Assembly (NCBI GenBank): GCA_021782205.1
Contig: JAJXVH010000020.1
Location: forward strand, 1 to 32,937
DNA from: a bacterium
Lineage (GTDB): Bacteria; Elusimicrobiota; Elusimicrobia; UBA1565; UBA9628
Length of the DNA stretch: 32,937 bases
Direction: 5' to 3'
Shown here: positions 24,066 to 32,498 of the stretch, piece by piece
Layout of the letters: the number at the start of each line of letters is the position of its first letter
How positions within the stretch are numbered: position 1 is the stretch's first letter
The notes under the pieces: model-generated
Database searches by the model: none
Told to the model about the DNA's origin: nothing
Seen by the model: the letters and a program-made list of their open reading frames with translations, nothing else
Program-made: the position numbers and the translations under genes

Positions 24066-24722
24066 ATGCCGCTGATCTGGAAATACTTCGTGCTGGCGTT
24101 CAGCGCGCTTCTGCCGGTGGTCAACCCGCTGGGCTCCGCGTTGGTGTTTTTGGGCTTGGTCGGCGTGCGCCCCGCGGCGGAATACCGCGCGCTGGCGCGC
24201 GCCATCGCCTTCAACACCCTCCTGTTTTTTGCCGCCGTGGAGCTGGCGGGTTCGGCCGCGCTGAGCTTCTTCGGAATCTCTTTGCCCATCGTCCAGGTCT
24301 CCGGCGGCCTGGTCCTGGCCGCGATGGGCTGGGCGATGCTGAATGAAAAAGACGAGCCCGCTGATGCACCGCGGACGCCGCCGGGCGGCGGCGATCAAGG
24401 CACGTTCTATCCGCTGACGTTTCCCGTGACGGCGGGGCCCGGCTGCATCGTCGTCATGCTGACGTTGAGCGCGCACGCCTCCCGGAAGGTGCTCGTCGAG
24501 AACGCGTTGACGCACGCGGGCCTGTTCCTGGCCGCGGCCGCGCTGTGCGCGCTGGTGTATCTGGCCTACGCCTACGCCCCCAAGATCGCGCGCGCCGTCC
24601 CGCCGTCCACGGCGCACGGCGTCCTGCGCGTGGTGGCCTTTCTTCTGCTCTGCATCGGCGTGCAGATCGCCTGGAACGGCGCCGACGCGCTGATCACGGA
24701 CTTGGTCCACAGCCTGCGCTGA
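24066..24722 (+). CDS. MarC-family integral membrane protein
   Basis: 218 residues with about six hydrophobic spans. The start FSALLPVVNPLGSALVFLGL (about 12-31) is the family signature, and a second half-motif, TFPVTAGPGCIVVMLTL (about 118-134), is the inverted-repeat counterpart typical of MarC/UPF0056. A polar loop rich in Pro and Gly (about 97-112) divides the halves. The family was once linked to antibiotic resistance, but its true function is unsettled; small-molecule export is a common proposal. It lies 19 bases after the peroxiredoxin gene and is probably cotranscribed with it. ATG 24066 follows an AT-rich AATAAAATCC stretch and no strong ribosome-binding site. Confidence 0.9.
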   Translation: MPLIWKYFVLAFSALLPVVNPLGSALVFLGLVGVRPAAEYRALARAIAFNTLLFFAAVELAGSAALSFFGISLPIVQVSGGLVLAAMGWAMLNEKDEPADAPRTPPGGGDQGTFYPLTFPVTAGPGCIVVMLTLSAHASRKVLVENALTHAGLFLAAAALCALVYLAYAYAPKIARAVPPSTAHGVLRVVAFLLLCIGVQIAWNGADALITDLVHSLR

Positions 24723-24779
24723 AGCGGAATTCATCCTGGCTTAAGCACCGCATCATCGCCCCGGCGCTACGCTGGGTTC

Positions 24780-26666
24780 ATGAGCGCCGCGGACACATGC
24801 CGGGCGATATTCGACCACAATCCGAATCCGATGGTCGTTTACGACGAAACGTCCCTGAGCATTCTCGCGGTCAACGACGCGATGGTCGCGCGCTACGGCT
24901 ACTCCCATGAGGAGTTCCTGGCGATGCGCATCCTCGATTACCGGACGAAGGAAGATGCGTCGCGGTTGAGCCGCAACTTGGCGACGAATCCGGGCGAGCA
25001 AAATCGAGGCGTCTGGCGCCATCGAACCAAGAGCGGAGAGGTTATCGAAGCCGACGTGACCACGGTGCGGCATCTGTCCGAGGGACGGTTCGTGCGCATA
25101 TCGATCCTGCGCGATGTCACCGACTGGAATCGAGCTTTGCGTGAGTTGCGCGACAGCGAGCGCAATTGGCGGCGCCTTTTTAACGCGGTGGCCGACGCGC
25201 TCGTCGTCATCGATGTCGGCGCCGGGCGGGTGCTGGAGATGAACGATATCGCCCTGGCAATGTACGGCTATGCGCGCGACGAGGTCTCCGGACTTCCGGC
25301 CGCGGCGCTCTGCGCCGAGCCGGGGCCGATCCCGGGGAGATTCGCCGATGCGCGACGGCATCGACGCAAGGATGGAACTGAGTTCCCCGTGGAGGTCCGT
25401 AACTCGGAAATCGAGTCGGAGGAGGGACCGCGGATCGTCGCCGCCGTGCGCGACATCACCGCGCGGATGGAAAGCGAGCGCCGATTGATTGAGACTGAAT
25501 CGCGATTGCGTCAAGCGCAAAAGATGGAGGCGGTCGGTCGCTTGGCCGGAGGGATCGCGCATGACTTCAACAATTTGTTGACCGCGATATTGGGTCTGTC
25601 GGAGGTGTCGATCGCGGCGTTGCCCGTGGGCCATCAGGTTCGCGCGGATTTGGAAGAAATCCGGCGCACCGGCGTGCGGGCGGCGACATTGACGGGCCAG
25701 CTGCTGGCATTTTCCCGCCGTCAGGTCATCGAGCCCCGCCCGTTTGATCTCAATGACGCGGTGCTCTCCATGGCGAAGCTTCTGCGTCGCGTGATCGGCG
25801 AGCACATCGAGTTGTCGGTCGTTCCCGGCGCGCGACCCGCGGTGGTGCGCGCCGATCCGGGGCAGATCGAGCAGTTGGTGATGAACCTGGCCGTCAACGC
25901 ACGCGATGCGATGTCCGAGGGAGGCAAGCTGACCATTGAAGCGGGCCTTATCGAACTGGACGTGAGCTCGGCGGCGGCCTACGACGGCCTCGCCGCCGGG
26001 GCCTACGCCCGGCTCATCGTGACCGACACGGGACCTGGAGTTCCCGATGCGGCCAGGCCGCATCTCTTCGAGCCGTTTTTTACTACGAAGGAGCGGGGCA
26101 AGGGTACGGGCCTGGGGTTGGCGACCTGCTACGGCATCGCCAAACAGAACGGCGGAGCCGTGATCTGTCGCAGCGACTCCGGACAGGGCGCGGTGTTCGA
26201 GGTGCTTCTGCCGCGGCACGCGGCGGACCTTGCCAAGGAAAACTCCGGTGCGCCCGTGCCGCCGCCGCCGCGCGGCAACGAAACCGTGCTGATCGCCGAG
26301 GACGAAGCGCCCATCCGCCGGCTGAGCACGCGCATACTCGGCTCGCTGGGCTACACGGTCTTGGAAGCGCCGGATGGCGAGGAGGCTCTTGAGGTTTTGG
26401 CCGGCGACCGAGAGCGCCGCGTGCGTCTGGCGCTCATCGACATGGTCATGCCCAAGCTCGGCGGGGTCAAACTGGCCGAGGCCATCGCGCGCGTCCGCCC
26501 GGACGTGCGGGTTCTGTTTACGTCGGGCTATACGGAAGACGCCATCCCCGGCCGCGCCGTGTTCGAGTCGGGCGCGGAATTCCTCAGCAAGCCCTACACC
26601 GTCGGTGAACTCGGCACGCGCATACGAGCGACGCTCGACGCCGTGCCTTCAGCCCAGGCGCAGTAG
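24780..26666 (+). CDS. Cytosolic hybrid histidine kinase, PAS-PAS-HisKA-HATPase-REC
   Basis: 628 residues without membrane spans. PAS1 (about 5-118) and PAS2 (about 128-234) each show the aromatic-Gly-Tyr pattern (RYGYSHEEF, MYGYARDEV). The H-box is GGIAHDFNN with His261, followed by NLAVNARDAM (369-378), DTGPGVP (416-422) and GKGTGLGL (440-447). The terminal receiver (about 502-620) has Asp554 in LIDMVMPKLGG. The kinase core resembles the hybrid kinase at 19818 closely (MEAVGRLAGG and HDFNN blocks), so the two are probably paralogues. No effector domain is attached. TACGCT lies six bases before ATG 24780. The 3' end overlaps the convergent MgtC/DUF4010 gene by 18 bases. Signal and output are unknown. 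Confidence 0.93.
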   Translation: MSAADTCRAIFDHNPNPMVVYDETSLSILAVNDAMVARYGYSHEEFLAMRILDYRTKEDASRLSRNLATNPGEQNRGVWRHRTKSGEVIEADVTTVRHLSEGRFVRISILRDVTDWNRALRELRDSERNWRRLFNAVADALVVIDVGAGRVLEMNDIALAMYGYARDEVSGLPAAALCAEPGPIPGRFADARRHRRKDGTEFPVEVRNSEIESEEGPRIVAAVRDITARMESERRLIETESRLRQAQKMEAVGRLAGGIAHDFNNLLTAILGLSEVSIAALPVGHQVRADLEEIRRTGVRAATLTGQLLAFSRRQVIEPRPFDLNDAVLSMAKLLRRVIGEHIELSVVPGARPAVVRADPGQIEQLVMNLAVNARDAMSEGGKLTIEAGLIELDVSSAAAYDGLAAGAYARLIVTDTGPGVPDAARPHLFEPFFTTKERGKGTGLGLATCYGIAKQNGGAVICRSDSGQGAVFEVLLPRHAADLAKENSGAPVPPPPRGNETVLIAEDEAPIRRLSTRILGSLGYTVLEAPDGEEALEVLAGDRERRVRLALIDMVMPKLGGVKLAEAIARVRPDVRVLFTSGYTEDAIPGRAVFESGAEFLSKPYTVGELGTRIRATLDAVPSAQAQ

Positions 26667-27908
26667 GGGCAGAAGCCCCAGCGCCGCCAGCGCCAGCAGG
26701 AGCAGCAGGGACGGACGACCGGTCTCCGGCTCGGCGAACGTCCAGGCGTAGACGCCCTTGACCGCGTTATTGCTCGCCGCGGCGATGGCGATGGCCGCCG
26801 CGGCGACGTTCAGCGCCGTGCCGGCGCCGGACTGAGTCATGCCCATGATGAAGGGATCGACATCGGTCAGGCCCATGATCCCGGCCAGGCCGTAGACGCC
26901 CGCGTTGCCCAGATAGGTCACGACCAGGTGCGTGGCGATCAGGATGGCCACGAACAGCGCGGCAAACAAGAAGGCGGCGTCCAGCTCCAGCGGATTTTTT
27001 GGCGCGCCCGTGTCGGACGCGACCGCGCCGCCGGCGTCCGGGCGGCGCGCCCACCACAGCCCGGCGAGCAATCCGACCAACGCCAGGACCGCGAAGGCCG
27101 GACCCAGCAAGGCGAAAAGGCCGCGATTGAACAGCCAGAGCAGGCCCAGCAGGCGCACGTACATCACGCCCGACGCCATCAAAATGGAGCCCGCGTACAA
27201 TTTCGGCCTGCCCGCGCCGCGCGATTTCTTGGCGAGCGTGACCGTGGTCACGGTCGAGGAGTAGGCGCCGCCCAGCAGAGCGGTGGTTAAGACGCCGCCG
27301 CGACCCTTGAACAGGCGCTGGAGCACGTAGCTGCCGTAGGAGACGCCGCTGACCGCGACCACCACGAGCCAGGTCTTGTAGGGATTGAGCTGGAACGAGG
27401 TGAAGCTGCGATCCGGCACCGCGGGCAGGATCACGGCGGCCAGCAGGAGGAACTTGGTGAAGGACAGGATTTCGTCGCCGGCGAAGCGGCGCGAGAGGTC
27501 CTCCAGGCCGCGCTTGAGCTCCAGCAGGAGCAGGCTGATCACCACGAGCGTGGCCGCGATCCAGTAGAAGTCGCGCTGGATCAGCGCGCCAAGGGCGTAG
27601 GTCAGCAGGGCGGAGACCTCGGTGGTCACGCCCGAGGTCGGGTGGGCGTCGAGCTTGTGCCGAAACGAGATAAAGAGGAACGCCCCGATCACCGCGAAAC
27701 CCGCCGCGAACGGCAGGCTATTGGCCGTCGACAACAAAGACAGTGCGTAGCCCAGCAGTCCGATCAGCGGGAACGTCCTCACCCCGCCGAACGAATACGC
27801 TCCCGCCGACGTCCGATCCTCGCGCTCCAGCCCGATCAGGAAGCACAAAAAGAGCGTCAGCAATATCTTCACGGCGTCCGGCGGCGCCAGCGCGATCAAT
27901 TCGTTCAT
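26649..27908 (-). CDS. MgtC/DUF4010-family membrane protein
   Basis: About 419 residues, roughly a dozen hydrophobic spans. The N-terminal domain holds the MgtC-like FLIGLEREDR segment (about 24-33) and FGGVRTFPLIGLLGY, while the C-terminal half matches DUF4010 (AGSILMASGVMYVRL, then GLTDVDPFIMGM and ASNNAVKGVYAW). MgtC proteins are linked to Mg limitation and membrane energetics, but transport by the DUF4010 fusion is unproven. ATG 27908 is chosen; an in-frame ATG at 27935 lies inside the palindromic repeat and would add nine repeat-derived residues. No Shine-Dalgarno site is seen before either. The 3' end overlaps the hybrid kinase gene tail to tail by 18 bases. Confidence 0.88.
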   Translation of the reverse strand: MNELIALAPPDAVKILLTLFLCFLIGLEREDRTSAGAYSFGGVRTFPLIGLLGYALSLLSTANSLPFAAGFAVIGAFLFISFRHKLDAHPTSGVTTEVSALLTYALGALIQRDFYWIAATLVVISLLLLELKRGLEDLSRRFAGDEILSFTKFLLLAAVILPAVPDRSFTSFQLNPYKTWLVVVAVSGVSYGSYVLQRLFKGRGGVLTTALLGGAYSSTVTTVTLAKKSRGAGRPKLYAGSILMASGVMYVRLLGLLWLFNRGLFALLGPAFAVLALVGLLAGLWWARRPDAGGAVASDTGAPKNPLELDAAFLFAALFVAILIATHLVVTYLGNAGVYGLAGIMGLTDVDPFIMGMTQSGAGTALNVAAAAIAIAAASNNAVKGVYAWTFAEPETGRPSLLLLLALAALGLLPLLRLG

Positions 27909-27913
27909 ATTGA

Positions 27914-27978
27914 CAAGAGGGTCAGTCCTTGACATCTGCGACTTCGCAATTTGGAGATGTCAAGGACTGACCCTCTTG
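27914..27978. repeat. Perfect 24-bp inverted repeat (REP/MITE-like palindrome)
   Basis: Arms 27914-27937 and 27955-27978 are exact inverse complements around a 17-base loop, which itself holds a small GCGA/TCGC stem (38-47 of the 27900s). Lower GC than its surroundings. The right arm, loop and left arm encode the last 18 residues and stop of the acyltransferase, and the left arm also holds an alternate start for the MgtC-like gene. Probably an inserted palindromic repeat that may also act as a transcription or mRNA-stability stem. Confidence 0.8.
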
Positions 27979-28860
27979 GACATTTTTAAAGCGGCGGTGG
28001 ATCCAGAGCCATTGCTCGGGGCGGGCGCGGACCCAGCGTTCGACGATGGCGGCGATGATCGTGGTGGCCTTCGTGGCGTCGCGCAGGGCGTCGCCGAACT
28101 CGATTTCGGGCTCGATGACGACGTGGCAGAGGCCGGCCGCGTCGCGGTGGACGGTGACGGGCACCACGGCCGCGCCGCTGCGTAGGGCCAGAGGGGCGAC
28201 GGCGGCCAGGGTGTCCACCTTCACGCCGAAGAACGGTACCGGCAGGCCCATGGGCGGGCGGGAGTATTGATCGTTCATGAAGGCGGCGCAGCCGCCGCGG
28301 CGCAGGGCCTTCATGACGGCGGGCACGGAGCCGGGGTGAAAGGCGTGGAGCACGCCGGCGGACTGGCGCGCGGCGACGATCTTATCGTGCAGCCACTTCG
28401 GCTTCAGGTAAGTCGTGACCACGGTGGGCGCCATGCCGGCCAGGCCCGCGGCGGCCGCGCTCATCTCCCAGAAGCCCAGGTGGCTTGAGACGAAGATCAC
28501 GCCCTTGCCGCGCGCGTTGGCTTTCTTCCAATGCTCCGATCCTTCCAGAACGGAAATGCGCCCCGCGTAGGCGCGGTAGTGGCCGGGAAGGGGGGAGAAG
28601 AAATGCAGGAATTCAAAAAAGAGAATCCCGTAGTGCTCGAAATTGAGGCGGATCAGGCGCTCGCGCTCGGTCGGTGTCCAGTCCGGAAAACATCGCGAGA
28701 GGTTCTCCCTCACGGTCTTGAGCTTGAAGCCGCCGCAGGCAAGCACGAGACGTCCCAGCTTCGGCCCCCAAAACATCTCCGCGCTCCGCGGCAGGAAGGA
28801 GACCGCCAATCCCGCGCCCGCCAACGTCAGCCGCAACGGCCATGAAAACAGTTTCAGCAC
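27922..28860 (-). CDS. LpxL/HtrB-family lipid A acyltransferase-like protein
   Basis: 312 residues from GTG 28860. An N-terminal membrane anchor (about 5-25) precedes the acyltransferase domain. The catalytic HX4E motif is SSHLGFWEM with His127 and Glu132; NDQYSRPPMGLPVPFFG (about 196-212) is the second conserved block, and PEQWLWIHRRFK the family-typical C-terminal end. These enzymes transfer secondary acyl chains to Kdo2-lipid IVA in the inner membrane, or acylate related glycolipids. After RRFK the last 18 residues and the stop come from the palindrome, so the original 3' end seems to have been replaced. Upstream, TAAATT lies a few bases before the GTG, again with no normal leader. Confidence 0.9.
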   Translation of the reverse strand: MLKLFSWPLRLTLAGAGLAVSFLPRSAEMFWGPKLGRLVLACGGFKLKTVRENLSRCFPDWTPTERERLIRLNFEHYGILFFEFLHFFSPLPGHYRAYAGRISVLEGSEHWKKANARGKGVIFVSSHLGFWEMSAAAAGLAGMAPTVVTTYLKPKWLHDKIVAARQSAGVLHAFHPGSVPAVMKALRRGGCAAFMNDQYSRPPMGLPVPFFGVKVDTLAAVAPLALRSGAAVVPVTVHRDAAGLCHVVIEPEIEFGDALRDATKATTIIAAIVERWVRARPEQWLWIHRRFKNVQEGQSLTSPNCEVADVKD

Positions 28861-28897
28861 CCCCCTAATTTAGCAGTTCCAAAAGACATTTTTTCCT

Positions 28898-28926
28898 TTG
28901 ACAGTCTTCATAGGTATTGTTATAAA
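28898..28926 (+). promoter_or_regulatory. Near-consensus sigma70 promoter of the FadL-like gene
   Basis: TTGACA (28898-28903), exactly 17 bases, TATAAA (28921-28926). Transcription should start near 28933, giving a leader of about 30 bases. This is the strongest promoter match in the window and suggests high expression of the porin. Confidence 0.8.
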
Positions 28927-28963
28927 CCCCGTCGTGGGCATTCGCCCTGGGAGGATGTCAATA

Positions 28964-30313
28964 ATGAAGAAGCGGCTTTATGGCGTGGTCGCAACGGTCA
29001 TGTCTCTGAGCATGGCCGGTCAGGCCTTCGCTCTGGGCACGGCGAGCTACAGCAGCGAGCTCATCAGCTCGAAATCCCTGGGCATGGGCGGCGTCGGCGT
29101 GGCCGGCGCCACCGACGACGTCTCCGCGTCCTACACCAACCCCGCGGCCTTGACCGCGCTCAAGGGCACCCAGGTCACCATCGGCGGCACCTACGTCAAC
29201 GCCAGCCCCACCTTCACCAGCGCGGGTTCGAATGCGACTTCCCCGGCTTCGGCGGCCGGAGACGTTTCCGGCGCGCGCGCCACCAGCGTGTTCGTGCCGA
29301 ACTTCGGCATCTCGTCGCAGTTCTTCGGCGGCAAGCTGGCCGCGGGCCTGGCCGTGGTCGATCCCTACGGCCTGGAGACGCATTTCGACGGCAACAGCCC
29401 CGTGCGCTACGCCGCCACGGACGCCCGCCTGCGCATCATCGACATCACGCCGTCGGTCGCCTATAAAGTCTGCTCCGGCTTCTCCATCGGCGTCGGCGCG
29501 GACTATTACGACACCATCGACGGCGCGCTCGACCACGCGGTCAACGTCAGCGCCCTCAACGCCAAGCTCGGCTCTCCCGGTTTGGCCGCCGACGGCAGCT
29601 CGGCGCTGGCCGCCACCGGCGACGGCTGGGGCTACCACGTCGGCACCACGTTCGAGCCCAACGAGCACCACAAGATCGGCTTGGTCTATCACAGCAACGT
29701 GAAAATGAGCCTCAGCGGCAACGTGCAGCTGTCGGGCTTGAGCGGCGCCAGCGCGCTGGTCTTCGGCGGCCCCACGTTCACCGCCGCCGCCACCGCGCCG
29801 GTCTACATCCCGCAGAACGTCCAGCTTGGCTACGCCTACAAGCCCAACGACAAATGGGTCATCGAGGCCGACGCCGCCTGGTACGACTGGTATGACGCCC
29901 GCCAGCTCGGCGTCGTCTACAGCGGACTCAACGCGACGCAGACCAGCATCCTCGGCACGCCCCAGTCGTTCGACCCGGGCAAGACGCGGAACTTCGGCCT
30001 GGGCGCCCAATACAAAAAGGACGACGCCTGGCAGTTCCGCGGCGGCGCCTATTACGAGGGCGCGTCCCTGCCGGAGAGCGCCTTCGACCCGGCCTTCGCC
30101 GACCTGCCGCGCTACGGCTTGACCGCGGGTCTGACCTACGCGTTCACCTCGGCGCTCAGCGTGGACGCGGCCTACAACGCGGTGATGTTCCACTCGCGCT
30201 CCATCAACCAGAACCAGATCGCCCAAGGTCAGGCAGGCTTCTACGGCTCGTTCAGCAGCTTCGCCAACATCCTCTCGGCGAACTTGAACTACAAGTTCGA
30301 CACGCATTTCTAA
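28964..30313 (+). CDS. FadL/TodX-family outer-membrane transport protein
   Basis: About 449 residues. A Sec signal peptide (MKKRLYGVV, hydrophobic core, GQAFA, cleavage near residue 23) is followed by the FadL plug-region hallmark: ISSKSLGMGGVGVAGATDD and then SYTNPAAL (about 52-59). The rest alternates amphipathic strands with aromatic residues and ends in NLNYKFDTHF, with terminal Phe as in outer-membrane barrels. Family members take up long-chain fatty acids or hydrophobic compounds. ATG 28964 is chosen because GGGAGG lies about eight bases before it; ATG 28955 sits directly on that site. It has its own near-consensus promoter and is followed by a strong terminator, so it is a single-gene unit. 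Substrate is unknown. Confidence 0.92.
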   Translation: MKKRLYGVVATVMSLSMAGQAFALGTASYSSELISSKSLGMGGVGVAGATDDVSASYTNPAALTALKGTQVTIGGTYVNASPTFTSAGSNATSPASAAGDVSGARATSVFVPNFGISSQFFGGKLAAGLAVVDPYGLETHFDGNSPVRYAATDARLRIIDITPSVAYKVCSGFSIGVGADYYDTIDGALDHAVNVSALNAKLGSPGLAADGSSALAATGDGWGYHVGTTFEPNEHHKIGLVYHSNVKMSLSGNVQLSGLSGASALVFGGPTFTAAATAPVYIPQNVQLGYAYKPNDKWVIEADAAWYDWYDARQLGVVYSGLNATQTSILGTPQSFDPGKTRNFGLGAQYKKDDAWQFRGGAYYEGASLPESAFDPAFADLPRYGLTAGLTYAFTSALSVDAAYNAVMFHSRSINQNQIAQGQAGFYGSFSSFANILSANLNYKFDTHF

Positions 30314-30334
30314 GACGCACGCGTGCGGCGCAAG

Positions 30335-30364
30335 GCCCCGCGGGGGAAACCCCGCGGGGCTTTT
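30335..30364 (+). terminator. Intrinsic terminator after the FadL-like gene
   Basis: An 11-bp perfect GC stem (30335-30345 with 30350-30360) closes a GAAA tetraloop (30346-30349) and is followed by TTTTGTT. It lies 21 bases after the stop codon and directly before the -10 box of the next gene. Confidence 0.92.
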
Positions 30365-30368
30365 GTTC

Positions 30369-30374
30369 TATAAT
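30369..30374 (+). promoter_or_regulatory. Consensus TATAAT -10 box for the envelope operon, predicted leaderless
   Basis: TATAAT ends 8 bases before ATG 30383, so the transcript should begin within a base or two of the start codon. The -35 position falls inside the preceding terminator and does not match the consensus. Confidence 0.55.
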
Positions 30375-30382
30375 CCGGGCCT

Positions 30383-30910
30383 ATGCGCCGAACGCTTGCC
30401 GCCGCGACCTGCGCCGCCGCGCTTTCGGCCTGCGCGGCCTTGCCGCCACGCACGGACATCCTGGCGCGCAACGCCGCCTTCAAGGCGCGGGTCGTCGCGG
30501 TCGCGGTGTTGGCCGGAGGCGGGCGCGAGGAAGCTCTGGCGGCGCGCGCCTTGGCCGACGCGGCGCGGCGCGCGGGGCTGAAGGCGACCTCGCTCGACGA
30601 GTCCGACGCGGGACTGGCGGGCACGCCCATGTCGCTTGACGCGCTGTCGGACCCGCGCGTGCTGGCGCAGGTGCGCGCGGCGACGGGCGCCGACGCGGTG
30701 GTCCTGCTGACCTACGAGGCGGGCGGCGCGCCCGCGCGCCTTGACGCGCTCGACGCCGCCACCGGCGACTCGGTCCTGCGCGCGACTTTGACGCCGCGCG
30801 CCGGCGCTTTCACGGGTGCTACGGAGGCCGCGCGCGCGGCGTTCGCGGCGCTGGCGACGCTGGCCGGCCGGCCGCCGACGGCGCGGCTTGACGACATCCC
30901 TGAACCGTGA
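30383..30910 (+). CDS. Small lipoprotein, first gene of the L,D-transpeptidase operon
   Basis: 175 residues. The lipoprotein signal (MRR, Ala-rich core, LSAC lipobox, Cys17) implies an envelope anchor. The mature part is Ala-rich, with alternating helices and strands: a VVAVAVLAGG strand, a paired helix, then LAQVRAATGADAVVLLTYE (about 93-111) and LDAATGDSVLRATL. This order recalls LpoB/CsgG/FlgO-type periplasmic domains, but similarity is only by pattern. The stop overlaps the GTG of the L,D-transpeptidase gene, so the two are coupled and may act together on the cell wall, by analogy with LpoB activating peptidoglycan synthases. That function is an inference. Confidence 0.78.
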   Translation: MRRTLAAATCAAALSACAALPPRTDILARNAAFKARVVAVAVLAGGGREEALAARALADAARRAGLKATSLDESDAGLAGTPMSLDALSDPRVLAQVRAATGADAVVLLTYEAGGAPARLDALDAATGDSVLRATLTPRAGAFTGATEAARAAFAALATLAGRPPTARLDDIPEP

Positions 30911-31704
30911 CGAACACTCCCGAAAAGACGGACTGGACGGCGTTCGGGCGCACGCTGTATCCGCTGGGGCTGGTCTTGTGGCTGGGCGCGTTCGGCTGGC
31001 GGCTGTGGAAGCTGGCCGCCGCGGCCGACGCGCTGTCTTCGCGCACCCAGCGCGTGGAGGCGCAGGCCGACGCGCTGAACGCGGGCGCCAAGACCTTGCG
31101 CGACCTGACGCGCGAGTCCGTGGCGCAGTCGCGCGAGGCCGAGTTCCTGGAAAGCCTTCCCAATATATTGCCCCAGGATAAAGGCTACCTGCGCACGCAG
31201 AAGGCCATCGAGGACGAGGTGGCGGTCCTGCGCGGCAAGGTGGGCCGCCGCGTCAAGAACTCCCTCTACGTGGTCGTCGACGCGAAGGCCAACCGGCTGT
31301 ATCTCAAGCGCGGGCTCAAGCTCCTGTGGCAGGCCGACGTGTCGGTGGGCCGCGGCGGCAAGCTCTACGACCGCAAGAGCGGCCAGCGCTGGGAGTTCGT
31401 CACGCCGCGCGGCAAGTTCCGCGTGATCGGCAAGGGCGTCAATCCGAAATGGCGCCGCCCGGACTGGTCCTTCGTGGAGGCGGGCGAGCCGGTGCCGCCG
31501 CCCGACGACCCGTCGCGCTTCGTCGACGGGGAACTGGGCGCGTACTTCCTGAACTTGGGCGACGGCTACCTGATCCACGGCACGCGCTCGGTGGAGATGC
31601 TGGGCCGCCCCGCGTCGCACGGCTGCGTGCGCGTGGGAGCGGCGGACCTGGAAAAAATCTACGACTTGGTGCCGGTCGGCACGGAGGTTTTCATCTTCGA
31701 ATGA
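30907..31704 (+). CDS. L,D-transpeptidase (YkuD domain), membrane-anchored
   Basis: 265 residues. One membrane span (about 17-35) is followed by a coiled region (about 38-110) and a YkuD domain (about 118-265). The catalytic signature is intact: LIHGTRS (His about 221) and ASHGCVRVG, with the His-Gly-Cys-Val-Arg core at about 237-241. These enzymes make 3-3 crosslinks in peptidoglycan or attach lipoproteins to it, in the periplasm, using the Cys as nucleophile. GTG 30907 overlaps the lipoprotein stop, and the stop overlaps the ATG of a degenerate paralogue (ATGA). Length and order fit a working enzyme. Its direct substrate (crosslink or protein anchor) is not clear. Confidence 0.93.
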   Translation: MTNTPEKTDWTAFGRTLYPLGLVLWLGAFGWRLWKLAAAADALSSRTQRVEAQADALNAGAKTLRDLTRESVAQSREAEFLESLPNILPQDKGYLRTQKAIEDEVAVLRGKVGRRVKNSLYVVVDAKANRLYLKRGLKLLWQADVSVGRGGKLYDRKSGQRWEFVTPRGKFRVIGKGVNPKWRRPDWSFVEAGEPVPPPDDPSRFVDGELGAYFLNLGDGYLIHGTRSVEMLGRPASHGCVRVGAADLEKIYDLVPVGTEVFIFE

Positions 31705-32498
31705 GCGCGTCCCTCTCCACCTGGCTGCGCCGTCTCGACCGCCGCGTCCCGTGGCCGGCCCTGCTGGCCGCGGGCGTCCTCGTCCTTTTGGGGCTGCGCG
31801 CGCTGGCGACGCGCCTGCGCGCGCGGACCGCGGCCGCGGCGCCGGGGCTTGCGGCGGACGCGGCGGCGCAGGACGACCTGGACGTGGAGATCGCGGAGCG
31901 GCGCTCGCTCAAGAACCTGGTCGCCGCCAACCTGGACCGCGCCAAGCGCGACGCGGCCAGCCTCTCGCGCTCGCGGCGCGTGCTCTTCGAGGGCGGCTTG
32001 GCGCTTTCCGAGGAGAAGCGGTTATTGGAAAAGCAGTGGGAGATCATGACCACCTGGGTCTTGATCGATCCGGCTGCGGACCGCGTACAGGTCATGCACG
32101 GCGACCAGATCGATCAAATCCTGCCGCTCAAAGGCGCGCGCGAGCGCGCGGTCGGCGGCGAGCGCCGCGCCCTGCCCGCGAAGGCCGTCATCGTCTCCAA
32201 GGAGCGCTACGCCCACCCGGAGCGCGGCAAGTCCGAGGAGTCGGACGGTCGCCTGGACTGGGATCCGCCGCAGGTGGGCACCTCCTCGCGCGCGCGCGCG
32301 CTGGGCCAATACGTCCTCTTCACGCGCGAGGGCCTCATCATCCACGGCCCGCCCTTAGATAAGAAGGAACACGAGGCCTATCCGCACCTGTGCCTGACCT
32401 TGCCTCTGGCCGTGGCGCGCCAGGTCTACGCGCGCACCTTCATCGGCACCACGGTCGTCTTCAAGCCCGCCTTGGGCTCGGCTCCCGCCGCGCCGTGA
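31701..32498 (+). CDS. Degenerate YkuD-like paralogue of the L,D-transpeptidase
   Basis: 265 residues, the same length and layout as its upstream neighbour: one membrane span (about 19-36), a coiled region (about 55-115) and a YkuD-like domain (about 118-260). It parallels the neighbour with WVLIDPAADRVQV, REGLIIHGPP and GTTVVFK. The core HGCVR is replaced by HLCLT (about 232-236): His and Cys remain but the Gly and Arg of the signature are lost. It could be an inactive regulatory partner or an enzyme of altered specificity. ATG 31701 overlaps the stop of the active enzyme gene; its stop overlaps the GTG of the permease gene, so production is coupled. Gene is certain, function inferred. Confidence 0.8.
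   Translation: MSASLSTWLRRLDRRVPWPALLAAGVLVLLGLRALATRLRARTAAAAPGLAADAAAQDDLDVEIAERRSLKNLVAANLDRAKRDAASLSRSRRVLFEGGLALSEEKRLLEKQWEIMTTWVLIDPAADRVQVMHGDQIDQILPLKGARERAVGGERRALPAKAVIVSKERYAHPERGKSEESDGRLDWDPPQVGTSSRARALGQYVLFTREGLIIHGPPLDKKEHEAYPHLCLTLPLAVARQVYARTFIGTTVVFKPALGSAPAAP

Noticed and set aside
28958-30307. A 449-codon open frame on the minus strand opposite the FadL-like gene.
   Set aside because: The plus strand has a promoter, ribosome-binding site, signal peptide and terminator; the antisense product has biased Val/Glu/Arg composition and no motif.
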